Source of the DNA: Anaeramoeba ignava
Lineage: Eukaryota; Metamonada; Anaeramoebidae
Assembly (NCBI GenBank): GCA_028826165.1
Contig: JAPDFW010000054.1
Location: 190,001 to 254,000, forward strand
Direction: 5' to 3'
DNA length: 64,000 nt
Shown: piece after piece, positions 12,091-24,500 of the stretch
Layout: every line of letters starts with the position of its first letter
How positions within the stretch are numbered: position 1 is the first letter of the stretch
Notes under the pieces: model-generated
The model's input: the letters and a program-made list of their open reading frames with translations, nothing else
What the model was told of the DNA's origin: nothing
The model's database searches: none
Translations under genes and position numbers: made by a program

Positions 12091-14049
12091 TTAATTTTTG
12101 TTTTGATTCTCATTTGTTGGTTGATTTAACATTTGATTTAATGATTGATCTTGATTTTGATTTTGATTTTGATTTTGATTTAACTTTTGATTTTGATTTT
12201 GATTTAAATTTTGATTTTGATTTTGAATTTGATTTAACTTTTGAATTTGATTTAAATTTTGAATTTGATTTTTTTTTTGAATTTGAATTTCGATTTCGTT
12301 TTTTTCGATTTGAATTTTTTGAATTTGATTTAAATTTTGATTTTGATTTTCAATTTGTGTTTTATTAATTTGTATTTGTATTTCTTTTTTTTGAATTTGA
12401 TTTTGATTTTGATTTTGAATTTGATTTTGATTTTGATTTTGATTTTGAATTTGATTTTGATTTTGAATTTGATTTTGAATTTGATTTTGAATTTGATTTT
12501 GATTTTGATCTGGAACTTCAATTTCCATTTGATTTTGATTTTGATTTTGATTTTGATTTTGATTTTGAATTTCATTTTGATTTGGGTTTGGATTTGGATT
12601 TGGATTTTCAATTTTCATTTTATTTTCATTTTGAGTTTGATTTTTATTTAATACTTCATTTTGAATTTGGTTTTGATTTTTTTGGATATTAGGGCGTTCA
12701 ACATAATTATCCATAGTTTGATTTGTTTTTTTAGTTTGATTTGTTTTTTTGGATTGATTTGTTTTTTTAGTTTGATTTGTCTTTTTAGGTTGATCTGTTT
12801 TTTTAGGTTGATCTGTTTTTTTAGTTTGATTTGTTTTTTTAGTTTGATTTGTCTTTTTAGTTTGATTTGTCTTTTTAGTTTGATTTGTCTTTTTAGTTTG
12901 ATTTGTTTTTTTGGATTGATTTGTTTTTTTAGTTTGATTTGTTTTTTTAGTTTGATTTGTTTTTTTGGATTGATTTGTTTTTTTAGGTTGATCTGTTTTT
13001 TTAGTTTGATTTGGTTTTTTAGTTTGATTTGTTTTTTTAGTTTGATTTGTTTTTTTGGATTGATTTGTTTTTTTAGTTTGATCTGTTTTTTTAGTTTGAT
13101 TTGTCTTTTTAGGTTGATTTGTCTTTTTAGATTGATTTGTCTTTTTGGTTTGATCTGTCTTTTTGGTTTGATTTGTTTTTTTGGATTGATCTGTTTTTGA
13201 TTTTGATTTTGATTTTGATTTTGATTTTGATTTCTTTGGATCTTTGGATTTGGATTTGGATTTAGATTTAGATTTGGGGTTGTTTGTATCTTTGGATTTG
13301 GATTTCTTTGAATCTTTTGATTTTGATTTTTTTGAATCTTTTGATTCTTTTGATTTATGTTTTGATTTATGTTTTGATTTTTTTGGTTTTTTGATCTCAT
13401 TCGACTTTTTATTATTATCTGCATTCTTTCTTTTTTTTGATTTTGATTTCTTTGAATCTTTTGAATGCTTTTTATGTTTTTTATGTTTTTTATGTTTTGA
13501 ATGCTTTTTATCTTTTTCATCTTTTGATTGTTTTTCATCTTTTTTATCTTTTTCATCTTTTTTATCTTTTTCATCTTTTTCATCTTTTTCATCTTTTTTA
13601 TCTTTTTCATCTTTTTCATCTTTTGATTGTTTTTCATCTTTTGATTGTTTTTCATCTTTTTCATCTTTTTCATCTTTTTCATCTTTTTTATGTTTTTTAT
13701 GTTTTGATTCTTTTGGTTTTTTAACATATTTTCTTAAACGTTTTGTTGTTGGATTTTCATCAGGAAAAAAAATACACAATCGAATTCTTGTATCTGAATC
13801 TCGATGTAACTCAGAATCATCAATAAAATCATCTTCATCTTTGGATCTTTTCTTTCTTCTTTTTGTGTAAATAATACCTCTTTCAAGACGAGCAAGTACT
13901 TCATCAAATTTCTCAATTTTTTTAGGTACTTTTGGTGGTTTTTTATTTAATGAAAATGTATTTTTATCAAGATTTGAAAAATCAACTGGAATCACTTTAA
14001 AAATATCTTTCTTTTTTGGAATAACAGAAGATTCAGGTTCTTCAAACAT
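12091..14049 (-). CDS. Lys-rich low-complexity protein, possible ubinuclein/HPC2-like N-terminus
   Basis: A 652-residue single exon. Residues 1-110 are complex and contain [11 protein letters not shown], which resembles the HRD/HUN core (DxFIDDSE) of ubinuclein/HPC2, the HIRA histone-chaperone subunit. The following [16 protein letters not shown] does not obviously match that family. Residues 110-250 are [14 protein letters not shown] repeats, 260-430 are about 25 units of a 6-residue KKTNQT/S motif, and the rest is NQ-rich. The repeat codons vary at third positions, so the protein sequence seems kept. ATG 14049 precedes [11 protein letters not shown]. The function is a weak inference; it could be an unrelated nuclear protein. 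Confidence 0.55.
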   Translation of the reverse strand: MFEEPESSVIPKKKDIFKVIPVDFSNLDKNTFSLNKKPPKVPKKIEKFDEVLARLERGIIYTKRRKKRSKDEDDFIDDSELHRDSDTRIRLCIFFPDENPTTKRLRKYVKKPKESKHKKHKKDEKDEKDEKDEKQSKDEKQSKDEKDEKDKKDEKDEKDEKDKKDEKDKKDEKQSKDEKDKKHSKHKKHKKHKKHSKDSKKSKSKKRKNADNNKKSNEIKKPKKSKHKSKHKSKESKDSKKSKSKDSKKSKSKDTNNPKSKSKSKSKSKDPKKSKSKSKSKSKSKTDQSKKTNQTKKTDQTKKTNQSKKTNQPKKTNQTKKTDQTKKTNQSKKTNQTKKTNQTKKPNQTKKTDQPKKTNQSKKTNQTKKTNQTKKTNQSKKTNQTKKTNQTKKTNQTKKTNQTKKTNQTKKTDQPKKTDQPKKTNQTKKTNQSKKTNQTKKTNQTMDNYVERPNIQKNQNQIQNEVLNKNQTQNENKMKIENPNPNPNPNQNEIQNQNQNQNQNQNQMEIEVPDQNQNQIQNQIQNQIQNQNQIQNQNQNQNQIQNQNQNQIQKKEIQIQINKTQIENQNQNLNQIQKIQIEKNEIEIQIQKKNQIQNLNQIQKLNQIQNQNQNLNQNQNQKLNQNQNQNQNQDQSLNQMLNQPTNENQNKN

Positions 14050-14469
14050 AATTATTATAAAAAAGAGAGAAAAAATGAAAAAATTAAAAAAATGAAAATT
14101 AAAAAATTAAAAAAAAATATTTTAACGGATCAAATTAAAATTCAATAAAAATTCAAATTAAAATTCAAATAAAATTCAATTTAAAATTCAAATAAAAATT
14201 CAAATTAAAATTTAAATAAAATTCAAATTAAAATTCAAATTAAAATTCAAATTAAAATTCAATTAAAATTCAAATTAAAATTCAAATTAAAATTCAAATA
14301 AAATTCAAATTAAAATTCAAATTAAAATTCAATTAAAATTCAATTTAAAAATTTAAATAAAAATTCAAATTAAAAATTCAAATTAAAAATTTGGATTTCA
14401 TTTTAATTCATTCCTAAAAAGATTCCAATAAAAATTCAAAATAAAATCAAATTAAAATTCAATTCAAAT
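14050..14469. repeat. AAATTCAAATTAAAATTC repeat spacer
   Basis: The spacer between the SF3B1 stop and the start of the Lys-rich gene. From about 14137 it is an imperfect array of AAATTCAAATT / AAAATTC units. I see no gene in it. Confidence 0.7.
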
Positions 14470-17400
14470 CTATATAAAATATTCCAATTCATTTCTTAAA
14501 TAATTATTTCTAACAACTTTATCAAAAACATTTTCATTTTCAAATTGATTTTCATTTTCAAATTGATTTTGATTTTGATTTTGAATTTGATTTTGAATTT
14601 GATTTTGATTTGTAGGATTTTTTCCTTCAAGATTTGGATCAAGATTTCTTTTTGATTGAACAATAGCATTACATTCTACACCCGAAAGAAGCCTTGAATC
14701 AAGCCAAACATCATCAATAATTCTTGGATAACCAGCAAGAAGAGCTTCTTGGTCATAAAAATAAAGCATTTTATAAACTCTCCAAAAAGGAGCACGAACT
14801 TTTCTAGCAGGATGAAAGAGACCTTGAAGAACATAGTACATGATCCTAACGGAACCAAGGGCAACTCTTAAAGCCTCAATGGCTTCATAAACAGCATTAA
14901 TAACATGAGGAGAAGTTTCGAAAATATTTGGCCAAACATAGTTCAATAAGTGAATAAGCGCATCCTCGCATCCCAATCCAAATGAGCCTAACGCAAGATT
15001 CTTTACTGCGTTGCATGCTAGTTGTCGATGCACTAGATCTCGATCAGATAGTGCATCTTCAAGAAGAGGTGTTACTACGTATATGTAATCTTTACTCATT
15101 TCTCCAATGTATTCAAACATAAATGATAATGCTTTTAATACTCCGTTTTGTACATTTAATTGTGGTATTCGATATTCATTCATTAGTGCGGGTATTGTTG
15201 TAAATGGTCCACAAGTTTCTGAGACAATTGCTTTTATATTTTCAAAAAAATAAATATTCAAATTAATATAAAAATTAAAATTAAAATTAAAATTAATATA
15301 AAAATTAATATTAAAATTAAAATTAAAATTCAAATTAAAATTAAAATTAATATTCAAATTAAAATTAATATAAAATTAAAATTAAAATTAAAATTAATAT
15401 TAAAATTAAAATTAAAATTAAAATTAAAATTAAAATTAAAATTAAAATTTAAATTAAAATTAAAATTAAAATTAAAATTAAAATTAAAATTAAAATTAAA
15501 ATTAAAATTAAAATTAAAATTAAAATTTACCAATTGCAATTGTTGTACAAACTCGGTTTTGTCGATCTTGTACTTTTAAATTATTAAGAAGAGCTAAAAG
15601 AACATCATGAGGTCCAATAGCTTTTGAAATATATCCAAAAGTATTTACAGTTGCTTTTCTTATTGATTTTTTATGAGCCTTTTTTTTTTTAATTAAAAAA
15701 ATTAAATTAAAAATTAAATTTAAAAAATTAAAATAAAAAATTACCTTTAACATTTCAAGCAATTCAAAACAAACTCTCATCCATTCACGAGAAGAAACAT
15801 GAGTTGAACCTAAATCAGCAATTCTTCCTACAAGATTGATACAATTTTCTTGTACCTTTTCATGCCTGTTTCTTAAAATTGGTGTTAATCTTGGAAGCAA
15901 ATCAGAAACTGATGGATTCATTTCTTCCATTCCAAGTGAAACAAGAATAGATTTTAATCCTTTTAAAATACTTCCAAGAACTTCAGGATATTCTTCTCCT
16001 AAATGCTCATATAAAAGTCCTCCAAAATGCCTTAATGATTTTTGCTCATCACATTGTTTTTGTACTTCTGCAATATTTGCAATAAGATCTGCTCCTTGTT
16101 GACGAACTTTTGGTGACTATTTTTTAAATAATTATAATAATAATAAAGTGTTTATATTTTTTTTTAGTTTTCATGTTTGAAGAAATTATTAATTCATTTT
16201 TGTTTAGTTGTCATGTTTGAGGAAAATATTTGTTTTGTTTAATTTTAAATAATAATTTCAAACCTTATTAGTTAATTTCCATGAAATAGTTCCGTTAATC
16301 GTTGGAAGATACGGTTTACTTCTTGTTCCCAAAATTTTCAAAACTTCGGAAAAACCTTGAACAATAATTCGACCATCATCACTCATTTGCTCTTGAAAAG
16401 CAGTCAAACATCCATCAACTAGTTGCTCCTCAAGACGAATATCAACATCAGTTGCGCCTAAATCAATAAGAATTTTATAAATAACTTCCATAACCATTTT
16501 CCTAAACGGTTCATTCTCGTCTTTTAGATGAAAAACAACTCGACGAATCACTTCACTAGATCCAACTTTCGAAGCAATTTCGGTTGTTGTTTCAATTAAC
16601 TGCTTTCGGTTTCTGCGATCCAAAGCCATTCTTCGAATCCAAAAAAAATTAAAAAAAGCAGGATTGATTTCCTCTTTAACATATAATGCGGTTACTCCTT
16701 CTGTTCCCACACATTGCTTGACTACTTTGAGTACAATTTTCTTCATCTCATCGTCTGTTGTTTGGAATTCTCTGATCAAAATGGGCATGACTTCTTTTGT
16801 ATAGTAAGCAGCGTGTTCTGGTTCCATTAATGGGATGATGTATCCAATTGATTTAAGATAAGCAGCTAATCCTTTTCCTCTTTGTTCTCTAATTCCTAGC
16901 CAAAGGGGTTTGAGAACAGGATCAAATGATTCAATTCCATAAGGAGCAGAAGCTTCAGCAAGAGCAGATATTGCCAGAGCTGTGATTGTTCTTACTTTCT
17001 ATTAAATTTTTATAAATAATTTTTATAATTAAATTTTTATAATTAAATTTTATAAATAATTTTATAATTAAATTTTAAATTAAATTTTTATAAATAATTT
17101 TATAATTAAATTTTATAAATAAATTTTATAATTAAATTTTTAAATTATATTTTATAATAATTTACCTGTTGAGAATCTGATAACCCTCTAAATACAATAT
17201 TGACTAAAGATTTCAAATGAGGAAGAACAGCACAACCCATTAAAATGGCAATTTGTTGGACAATCTTAATTCCAGTATGCTTGGCTTGCCAGGATTTTTT
17301 ACTTCTGCAAACAGCCTTCAAAAAAGGTAGCAATGAATTAATTCCCAAAGCACTTGCAACAACAGCAAAAGCTCTTGCAGTTGTATTTCTCACATATTCA

Positions 17401-20400
17401 TTAATATGATCTATATCTGGTCTCATAGTAGAAATCATTGTTGAAAACCCAGCAGCTTTACTGAGATTGGAAATGATCTCACGACCTTCAATTCTGGCAT
17501 AATAATCCTCATCAATTAATAAGGGCTCAATAACAACAAGAATTTTATGGACATATGGTCTTACGAGATCATCCAATTTATAAAGGATTCTATCGATCAC
17601 TTTAACAAGAAGATGTCTTTCTTGGTCTTCCAATGAAGACGACATAAGAAGAGGTAAAATTTGATTAAAAAGAGCATCTGGCCCGAATTCGCGTGCTTGT
17701 TCTGTAATTAACCGCAGAGCTCTTCTGCGCACAGGAGGAGCACCGTTCTTTATTTTTAAAAGAAGTTCCATGATTAATCGATCACGTGCTTCTTCTGTTG
17801 TTAATTCTTCGCCATCTTTTTGTTCTAATATTTTGCCAAAAAATTCATAATCTTCTGGTTTAAATGATGGTAAATGTGGTGGTGTTGGCGGTAAGTCTTC
17901 TCCTAGGTAATTTCCGCTGTCTGGTATCTCGTATAATGGTGTTTGATCGCTGTTTAAAGATGGTGTTCCTTGTAGTTTTCGAAGTGGTGTTCTTATTGGT
18001 TGATATGTTGGTGGTGGTGTTAAGATTTTGTAACCATCTCTTGGAAGAAGTTCGTCAAGATCATCATCTGTTAATTCTTTATTTCTTTCATCCATTTCTT
18101 TTTCGTATCTATATTGTCTTATTAAGTCAGGAGTTGCTTGTGGAGTTCCTTTTAATTTTTAAATTTAAAATAAATTTTAATTTTAATTTCAAAATAAATT
18201 TTAATTTTAATTTTAAATTCAAAATAAATTTTAATTTTAAATTTAAATTCAAAATAAATTTTAATTTTAATTTTAAATTCAAAATAAATTTTAATTTTAA
18301 TTTAAATTTTAATTTTAATTTTAATTTTAATTTTAATTTTAATTTTTAATTTTAATTTTATTAATTTTAATTTTAATTCAAAATAAATTTTAATTTTAAT
18401 TTTAATTTTAATTTTAATTTTGATATTAATTATAATTTTAATTTTAATTTTAATTTTAATTTTAATTTTAATTTTAATTTTAATTTTAATTTTAATTTTA
18501 ATTTTAATATTTAATTTTAATTTTAATTTTGATTTTAATTTTAATTTTAATTTTAATTTTAATTTTAATTTTAATTTTAATTTTAATTTAAATTAAATTT
18601 TTATACCATAAACAGGAGTTGTCATTCCTGATGTTCCAACTGGAGTAACTCCTCCATTATTCATTACAAGTGGTGTTTTATCCCATCTAGATGTTTTTTT
18701 CCGATTTTCTTCATCAGAATCCCAACTATTTTGTTTTTCAATTGATTTCTCTTCTTCAATACTTGGTCCAGAATCCCATTTTGTTTTTCTTATTCTTGTT
18801 CCAGAAATTTTTTCTTGATTTTCATCTTTTTCTTTTTGTGGTCCAATATCCCATTTTGATTTTCTGATTTGAGGTTTTCCACTTTTTAAAATGGAATATA
18901 AAATAAAGAATAAAAATATTTATTAATATATATATTTATATTTATATTTATTTTTAGATTTATATTTATATTTATATTTATATTTATTTTTATATTTATA
19001 TTAATATTTATATTTATTTTTATATTTAGATTTCGATTTAGATTTATAATTATATTTATATTTATATTTATATTTATATTTATATTTATATTTATATTTA
19101 TATTTATATTTATATTTATATTTATATTTATATTTATATTTATATTTATTTTTATATTTATATTTATATTTATATTTATATTTATATTTATATTTATATT
19201 TATATTTATATTTATATTTATATTTATATTTATATTTATATTTATATTTAATATATATTTATATTTATATTTATATTTATATTTATAATTATATTTATAT
19301 TTATATTTATAATTTATATTTATATTTATATTTATATTTATATTTATATTTATATTTATATTTATATTTATATTTATATTTATATTTATATTTATATTTA
19401 TATTTATATTTATTTTATATTTATATTTATATTTATATTTATATTTATATTTATATTTATATTTATATTTATATTTATATTTATATTTATATTTATATTT
19501 ATATTTATTTTTATTTTTATTTTTTTATATTTTATATTTATATTTTATATTTATATTTATATTTATATTTATATATTTATATTTATATTTATATTTATAT
19601 TTTTATATTTATATTTATATTTATATTTTATAATTATATTTTATATTTATATTTAATTTTTTATATTTTATTTATATTTTATATTTTATATTTATATTTA
19701 TATTTATATTTATATTTATATTTATATTTATATTTATATTTATATTTATATTTAGATTTATATTTATAATTATATTTATATTTATATTTATATTTATATT
19801 TATATTTATATTTATATTTATATTTATATTTATATTTATATTTATATTTATATTTATATTTATATTTAGATTTATATTTTAAATATTTATATTTATATTT
19901 ATATTTGTATTTATATTTATATTTATATTTATATTTATATTTATAATTATAATTATAATTATAATAATATTTATATTTATATTTTGATTTATATTTATAT
20001 TTTTATTTTAATTTATAAAAATTATGTCAGAGTTAATTCAAATATTTTATTAATTTTTTTTTACTTTGTATTTTCTTCATTTTCAATCTTTTTAGGTTCA
20101 ACTTCTGGATTAGCAACATCCCATCTTCTTCTCTTTCTAACAGCATTCTCATTAACAACCGAATTTACAGAATTACGAGGTTGTTCATTTTGGGAAGTAT
20201 TTTGAGGTTGAGCAGAGATTTGAGTCTTTTTCTCATCGATTTTCTTTTGACGAATTTTTTCCAAAATCAAAGGTTCTTGAATTTCGTTTTCTCTCATCAT
20301 CATAATTTCTCGGTAACTAAGAGCATTTGAATTGGAGTTGCCGCTGTTTTTGTTTATATTGAGAAATGGGTCGGTTTGTTCTTGAAGTAGAAGATCCTTA

Positions 20401-20603
20401 TTACGAATCTCCCTACCTTTTGTTTGATAATCGTTTTCTCGATCCTTAATTGTTCTTCTTTTTGTTTCAAAAAATGGATCTTCTGCACTATTTTCTCCAA
20501 TATTTACTTGTGCCATTTCTTCTAAAAACTCTTGTGGATTTGTTTTTTTACGGAAAAGTTTGGTTTCTTTTTGTTTATTATCTTTATCTTTATTTATATT
20601 CAT
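14470..20603 (-). CDS. SF3B1: Splicing factor 3B subunit 1 (SF3B1 / SAP155 / Hsh155)
   Basis: Seven exons can be placed in frame: 20065-20603, 18607-18881, 17166-18148, 16264-16998, 15745-16116, 15531-15678 and 14470-15230, giving 1270 residues (human 1304). SF3B1 is the HEAT-repeat scaffold of U2 snRNP that clamps the branch-point helix. Exon 1 keeps DPFF...[11 protein letters not shown]...DPFLN, like human DPFAEHRP..IADREDEYKK. RxxW-type U2AF ligand motifs are KRRRWD, RKSKWD, RKTKWD and KKTSRWD. The HEAT region is nearly identical to animal SF3B1 ([20 protein letters not shown]). Equivalents of the human hotspots R625/N626 (YVRNTT), H662/K666 (KHTGIK) and K700 (QQ|KVRT) are all conserved. 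The C-terminal ELEYFI matches human ELDYIL but is preceded by an NQ/NE-rich insertion of about 55 residues. This is the best-supported gene in the window. Confidence 0.97.
15231..15530 (-). repeat. SF3B1 intron 6 with AAATTA repeats
   Basis: A 300-nt intron filled with AAATTA units (+ strand). The flanking exons join as [16 protein letters not shown], matching SF3B1 exactly. Confidence 0.85.
18149..18606 (-). repeat. SF3B1 intron 2 with TTTTAA repeats
   Basis: A 458-nt intron made of TTTTAA hexamers, with AAATTCAAAATAAATT variants at its 3' end. Donor TATG|GTATAA, acceptor AAAAG|GAACTCC; the join gives [26 protein letters not shown]. Confidence 0.85.
18882..20064 (-). repeat. SF3B1 intron 1 filled with TTTATA repeats
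   Basis: This 1183-nt intron is almost entirely TTTATA hexamers (TATAAA on the sense strand). Donor ACAAA|GTAAAA, acceptor AAAAAG|TGGAAAACC. The splice restores [14 protein letters not shown] in frame. Confidence 0.85.
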
Positions 20604-20890
20604 TTTTAGAAAAATTAAAAGAAATAAAAGAAAAAAAATGAAAAAAAAAATTAATTAAAAAAAATAAAAATAAAAAAAGGAGAAAAATATTAAAAAATAA
20701 AAAAGGAGAAAAATTTATTTTTTTTTCTTTTAAAAATTTTCGAAACAATATTATCCAATAAATTTTGAGAAAAAATCAAAAATTATTGGATAATATTTGA
20801 TTAATTTTATTTAAATAAATATTTTTTTTATTTTTTTTTTCATTTTTTATTTTTTATTTTTTTAAATATTTTAAATTAATTAAATTAATT
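20604..20890. promoter_or_regulatory. Bidirectional SF3B1 / H2B promoter region
   Basis: A 287-bp divergent spacer. It holds a long inverted repeat (20747-20797) and, nearer SF3B1, two AAAAGGAGAAAAA motifs at about 20685 and 20702. The rest is poly-A/T. Confidence 0.5.
20747..20797. promoter_or_regulatory. Near-perfect inverted repeat with two CCAAT cores
   Basis: Arms 20747-20768 and 20776-20797 are 22 nt each with one mismatch, around a 7-nt A-rich loop. Each arm contains ATTATCCAATAA, so a CCAAT core faces each divergent gene. It lies 94 bp from the H2B ATG and 144 bp from the SF3B1 ATG. CCAAT boxes are common in histone promoters elsewhere; a regulatory role here is inferred. Confidence 0.55.
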
Positions 20891-21358
20891 ATGTCAGAAA
20901 CAGAAAAAAAAGAAGAAAAAATTACAACTGATTCAGAAAAAGAACAACCAAAAGAAACAACAAAAAAAGGAAAAGGAAAAGGAAAAGGAAGAAGAACAAC
21001 AAAAGGAAAAGGAAAAGGAAAACCAAAAAAAGAAAAGAAAGAAGGAGAAGAAGAAACAAAACAACAAAAAAAAAGAGTTGAAACATATTCATCATATATT
21101 TATCGAGTATTAAAACAAGTTCATCCAGATGTTGGAATTTCAAATAAAGCAATGATTATTATGAATTCATTTGTTAGTGATTGTTTTGATAGATTTGCAT
21201 TAGAAGCAGCTGAATTATCAAGATTAGGAGGAAAAGGAACAATTACAAGTAGAGATATTCAAGGTGCTGCTAGATTATTATTACCTGGTGAATTAGCAAG
21301 ACATGCAGTTTCAGAAGGAACAAAAGCTGTTACAAGATATTCAAATGCAGTTAAATAA
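20891..21358 (+). CDS. H2B: Histone H2B
   Basis: A 155-residue intronless histone. The fold from residue 64 on ([25 protein letters not shown]...[13 protein letters not shown]...[30 protein letters not shown]) is canonical H2B. The N-terminal tail of about 60 residues is long. It opens acidic (SETEKKEEK) and then has [10 protein letters not shown]-type repeats, which could carry acetylation. The C-terminus reads [10 protein letters not shown] where animals have AVTKYTSSK, so the lysine equivalent to human K120 (yeast K123) is Arg. The gene is divergent from SF3B1 and ends on TAA. Confidence 0.97.
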   Translation: MSETEKKEEKITTDSEKEQPKETTKKGKGKGKGRRTTKGKGKGKPKKEKKEGEEETKQQKKRVETYSSYIYRVLKQVHPDVGISNKAMIIMNSFVSDCFDRFALEAAELSRLGGKGTITSRDIQGAARLLLPGELARHAVSEGTKAVTRYSNAVK

Positions 21359-21504
21359 AAAATTATTAATTAATTGATTTTTCTTTTAATTTTTAATTTT
21401 TTATTTTTAATTCAAAATTTTTTTTTTTTTTTTAATTTGAAATTCAAAAATTAATAAAAAAAAATTTAATTTTTCATTTTTTCTTTTTTTTTTCTTTTAA
21501 AATA

Positions 21505-24500
21505 ATGTCTAATTTTTATAATGAAATGGATTTTCTTTTTTCAAGAGTTTTACAACATCCAATAACAGAAAGATTAAAAAAAGAAGAAAAAGAAGAAATT
21601 TCAAATTTAACTGCAAAAGAAATTCTTAAAAGATGGGTTAATTCAAATTTAGAAAATAATTTAAAAATATCAAATTTTTCTTCAGATTTTCAAGTAAAAA
21701 ATAAATTAAATAAATAAAATAAAAATAAAAATAAAAATAATAATTATTATTATTATTAAAAAGGATGGAACAATTCTTTTAAAACTTTTATCAAAAATTT
21801 TTCCAGAAGAATATTTATCTCCTTTCTGGAAAATAACTATTTTAAGTGAACGTTTAATTTCTTTATTACAATTTCTTGAAAGGAATATTTCTTATCAAAA
21901 TTCTTTACCAAATCCTTTAGATATTTTAAATGTATTCTTGTGGAATTTATTTATTAAATTATTTATTAATTTATTTATTAATTTATTTATAAATTTATTT
22001 ATTAATTTATTTATTAATTTATTTATAAATTTATTTATTAATTTATTTATTAATTTATTTATTAAATTTATTTATTAATTTATTATTAAATTTATTTATT
22101 AATTTATTATTAAATTTATTTATTAATTTATTATTAAATTTATTTATTAATTTATTTATTAAATTTATTTATTAATTTATTTATTAAATTTATTTATTAA
22201 TTTATTTATTAAATTTATTTATTAATTTATTTATTAATTTATTTATTAATTTATTTATTAAATTTATTTATTAATTTATTTATTAAATTTATTTATTAAA
22301 TTTATTTATTAATTTATTTATTAATTTATTATTAAATTTATTTATTAATTTATTTATAAATTTATTTATTAATTTATTTATAAATTTATTTATTAATTTA
22401 TTTATTAATTTATTTATTAAATTTATTTATTAAATTTATTTATTAATTTATTTATTAAATTTATTTATTAAATTTATTTATTAAATTTATTTATTAATTT
22501 ATTTATTAATTTATTTATTAATTTATTTATTAATTTATTTATTAAATTTATTTATTAATTTATTTATTAATTTATTTATTAAATTTATTTATTAAATTTA
22601 TTTATTAAATTTATTTATTAATTTATTTATTAAATTTATTTATAAATTTATTTATTAATTTATTTATTAAATTTATTTATTAATTTATTTATAAATTTAT
22701 TTATTAATTTATTTATTAAATTTATTTATTAATTTATTTATTGAATTTATTTATTAATTTATTTATTAATTTATTTATTTATTAATTTATTTATTAATTT
22801 ATTTATAAATTTATTTATTAATTTATTTATAAATTTATTTATTAATTTATTTACAATTTATTTATTAATTTATTTATTTATTAATTTATTTATTAAATTT
22901 ATTTATAAATTTATTTATTAAATTTATTTATTTATTAATTTATTTATTAATTTATTAAATTATTTATTAATTTATTTATTAAATTTATTATTTATTAATT
23001 TATTTATTAAATTTTATTTATTTAAATTTATTTATTAATTTATTTATTAAATTTATTTATTAAATTATTTATTAATTTATTTATTAAATTTATTTATTAA
23101 TTTATTTATTAATTTATTTATTAATTTATTTATTAAATTTATTTATTAATTTATTATTAAATTTATTTATTAATTTATTTATTAAATTTATTTATTAAAT
23201 TTATTTATTAAATTTATTTATTAATTTATTTATTAAATTTATTTATTAATTTATTTATTAATTTATTTTTAAATTTATTTATTAATTTATTTATAAATTT
23301 ATTTATTAATTTATTTATTAATTTATTTATTAAATTTATTTATTAAATTTATTTATTAATTTAGGGAAATGAAACACAAATTACTCAATTAATTGCAATT
23401 ATTTTTTTATGGAAACCTTATTTAAGTGAATTTGAAATAACAACTGGAGAAGACTCAGATTCTTCAGAAATTGTTTTAGAATTTTCTGAACAAGAACAAG
23501 AAGTTGAAAACATTGATGAAATTGAATTTGTTCATGAAGAAGAAACACTTGGATTTGGAAAAAAAGAAATTTCTAAACTTCTTCATTTTACAAACAATAA
23601 TATTAAAATTATTGATCAATTTAAAGAATATAAAAATAAAACAAATAGTATTATTTCTTCTGCAAAACAAATAGCAAATTTCCTTGAAATTTCACAAAAA
23701 GATTCAATTCAAAAATTAAACAATGCTGCTTTATTATCTACTCAAGTATATTGAATTCAAAATTAAATTAAAAATTAAAAATTCAAAATTCAAAAAATTA
23801 TATTAAAAAAATTAGGAAATCTCATTCAGAATTCAATTCGTTTCTAACTCAATTCAAAAAATTATTCAATCTTTTCACCCAAAACCTCTTTCAAAAATAT
23901 TCGATGAAAATACATTGCTTAAAGTTACAGGATCATTCAATTTAGGAAGTCTTGATTGTATAATTAATACTAAAAATGTGGTTATCAAATTTATTAATGA
24001 AGATGGAGAATTTATTGATCCAAATTATGAAGAACAAATTTTTGCTTCAATTGAAACATTATTCAATAATATTATTTATGGATTTTATTTAAGAAATTCA
24101 ATTGCAAGAAATGTTTTATTATCTTTATTTGAAAAAAAATTATTAGATATTTCAATTAAAGGTTTGATTTCAAAAGAAAGAACAAAATTAAAAAGATGTT
24201 CCTTTTTTTGATTGATTGATTGATTTTTTATTTTCATTTATTTAGAACCAAAAGACCCTCTTTTGATTTCAATTCTTGAAAAGGAATTTGATCATTTTGT
24301 ATTAAGTGGATTGAATTTTAAATTAATATCAGAAATGATGAATCAATGCTTTAATCAAATAGGAATAGAAGAACAAGAAGTAAAATCGCAAATGAATACA
24401 AAAAAAAAACACAAAATATTTATATTTATATTTAATTTTATATTTCAATTCTAAATATTTATAAAGTTTGCTGCTGAAAATGTTCTTAAATCGCGTAAAT

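Noticed and set aside
12330-13870. Several overlapping Phe/Leu/Ser or Lys/Gln frames opposite or within the Lys-rich gene
   Set aside because: Repeat shadows; only the 652-residue frame has a complex N-terminus and an upstream start.
24060-24160. YLRNSIARN in the CH-RasGAP-PH protein as the arginine finger
   Set aside because: The LYGKKYLKDTL helix that normally follows the finger is about 240 residues downstream, next to IFVEKNFSVK, so the finger position is Val.
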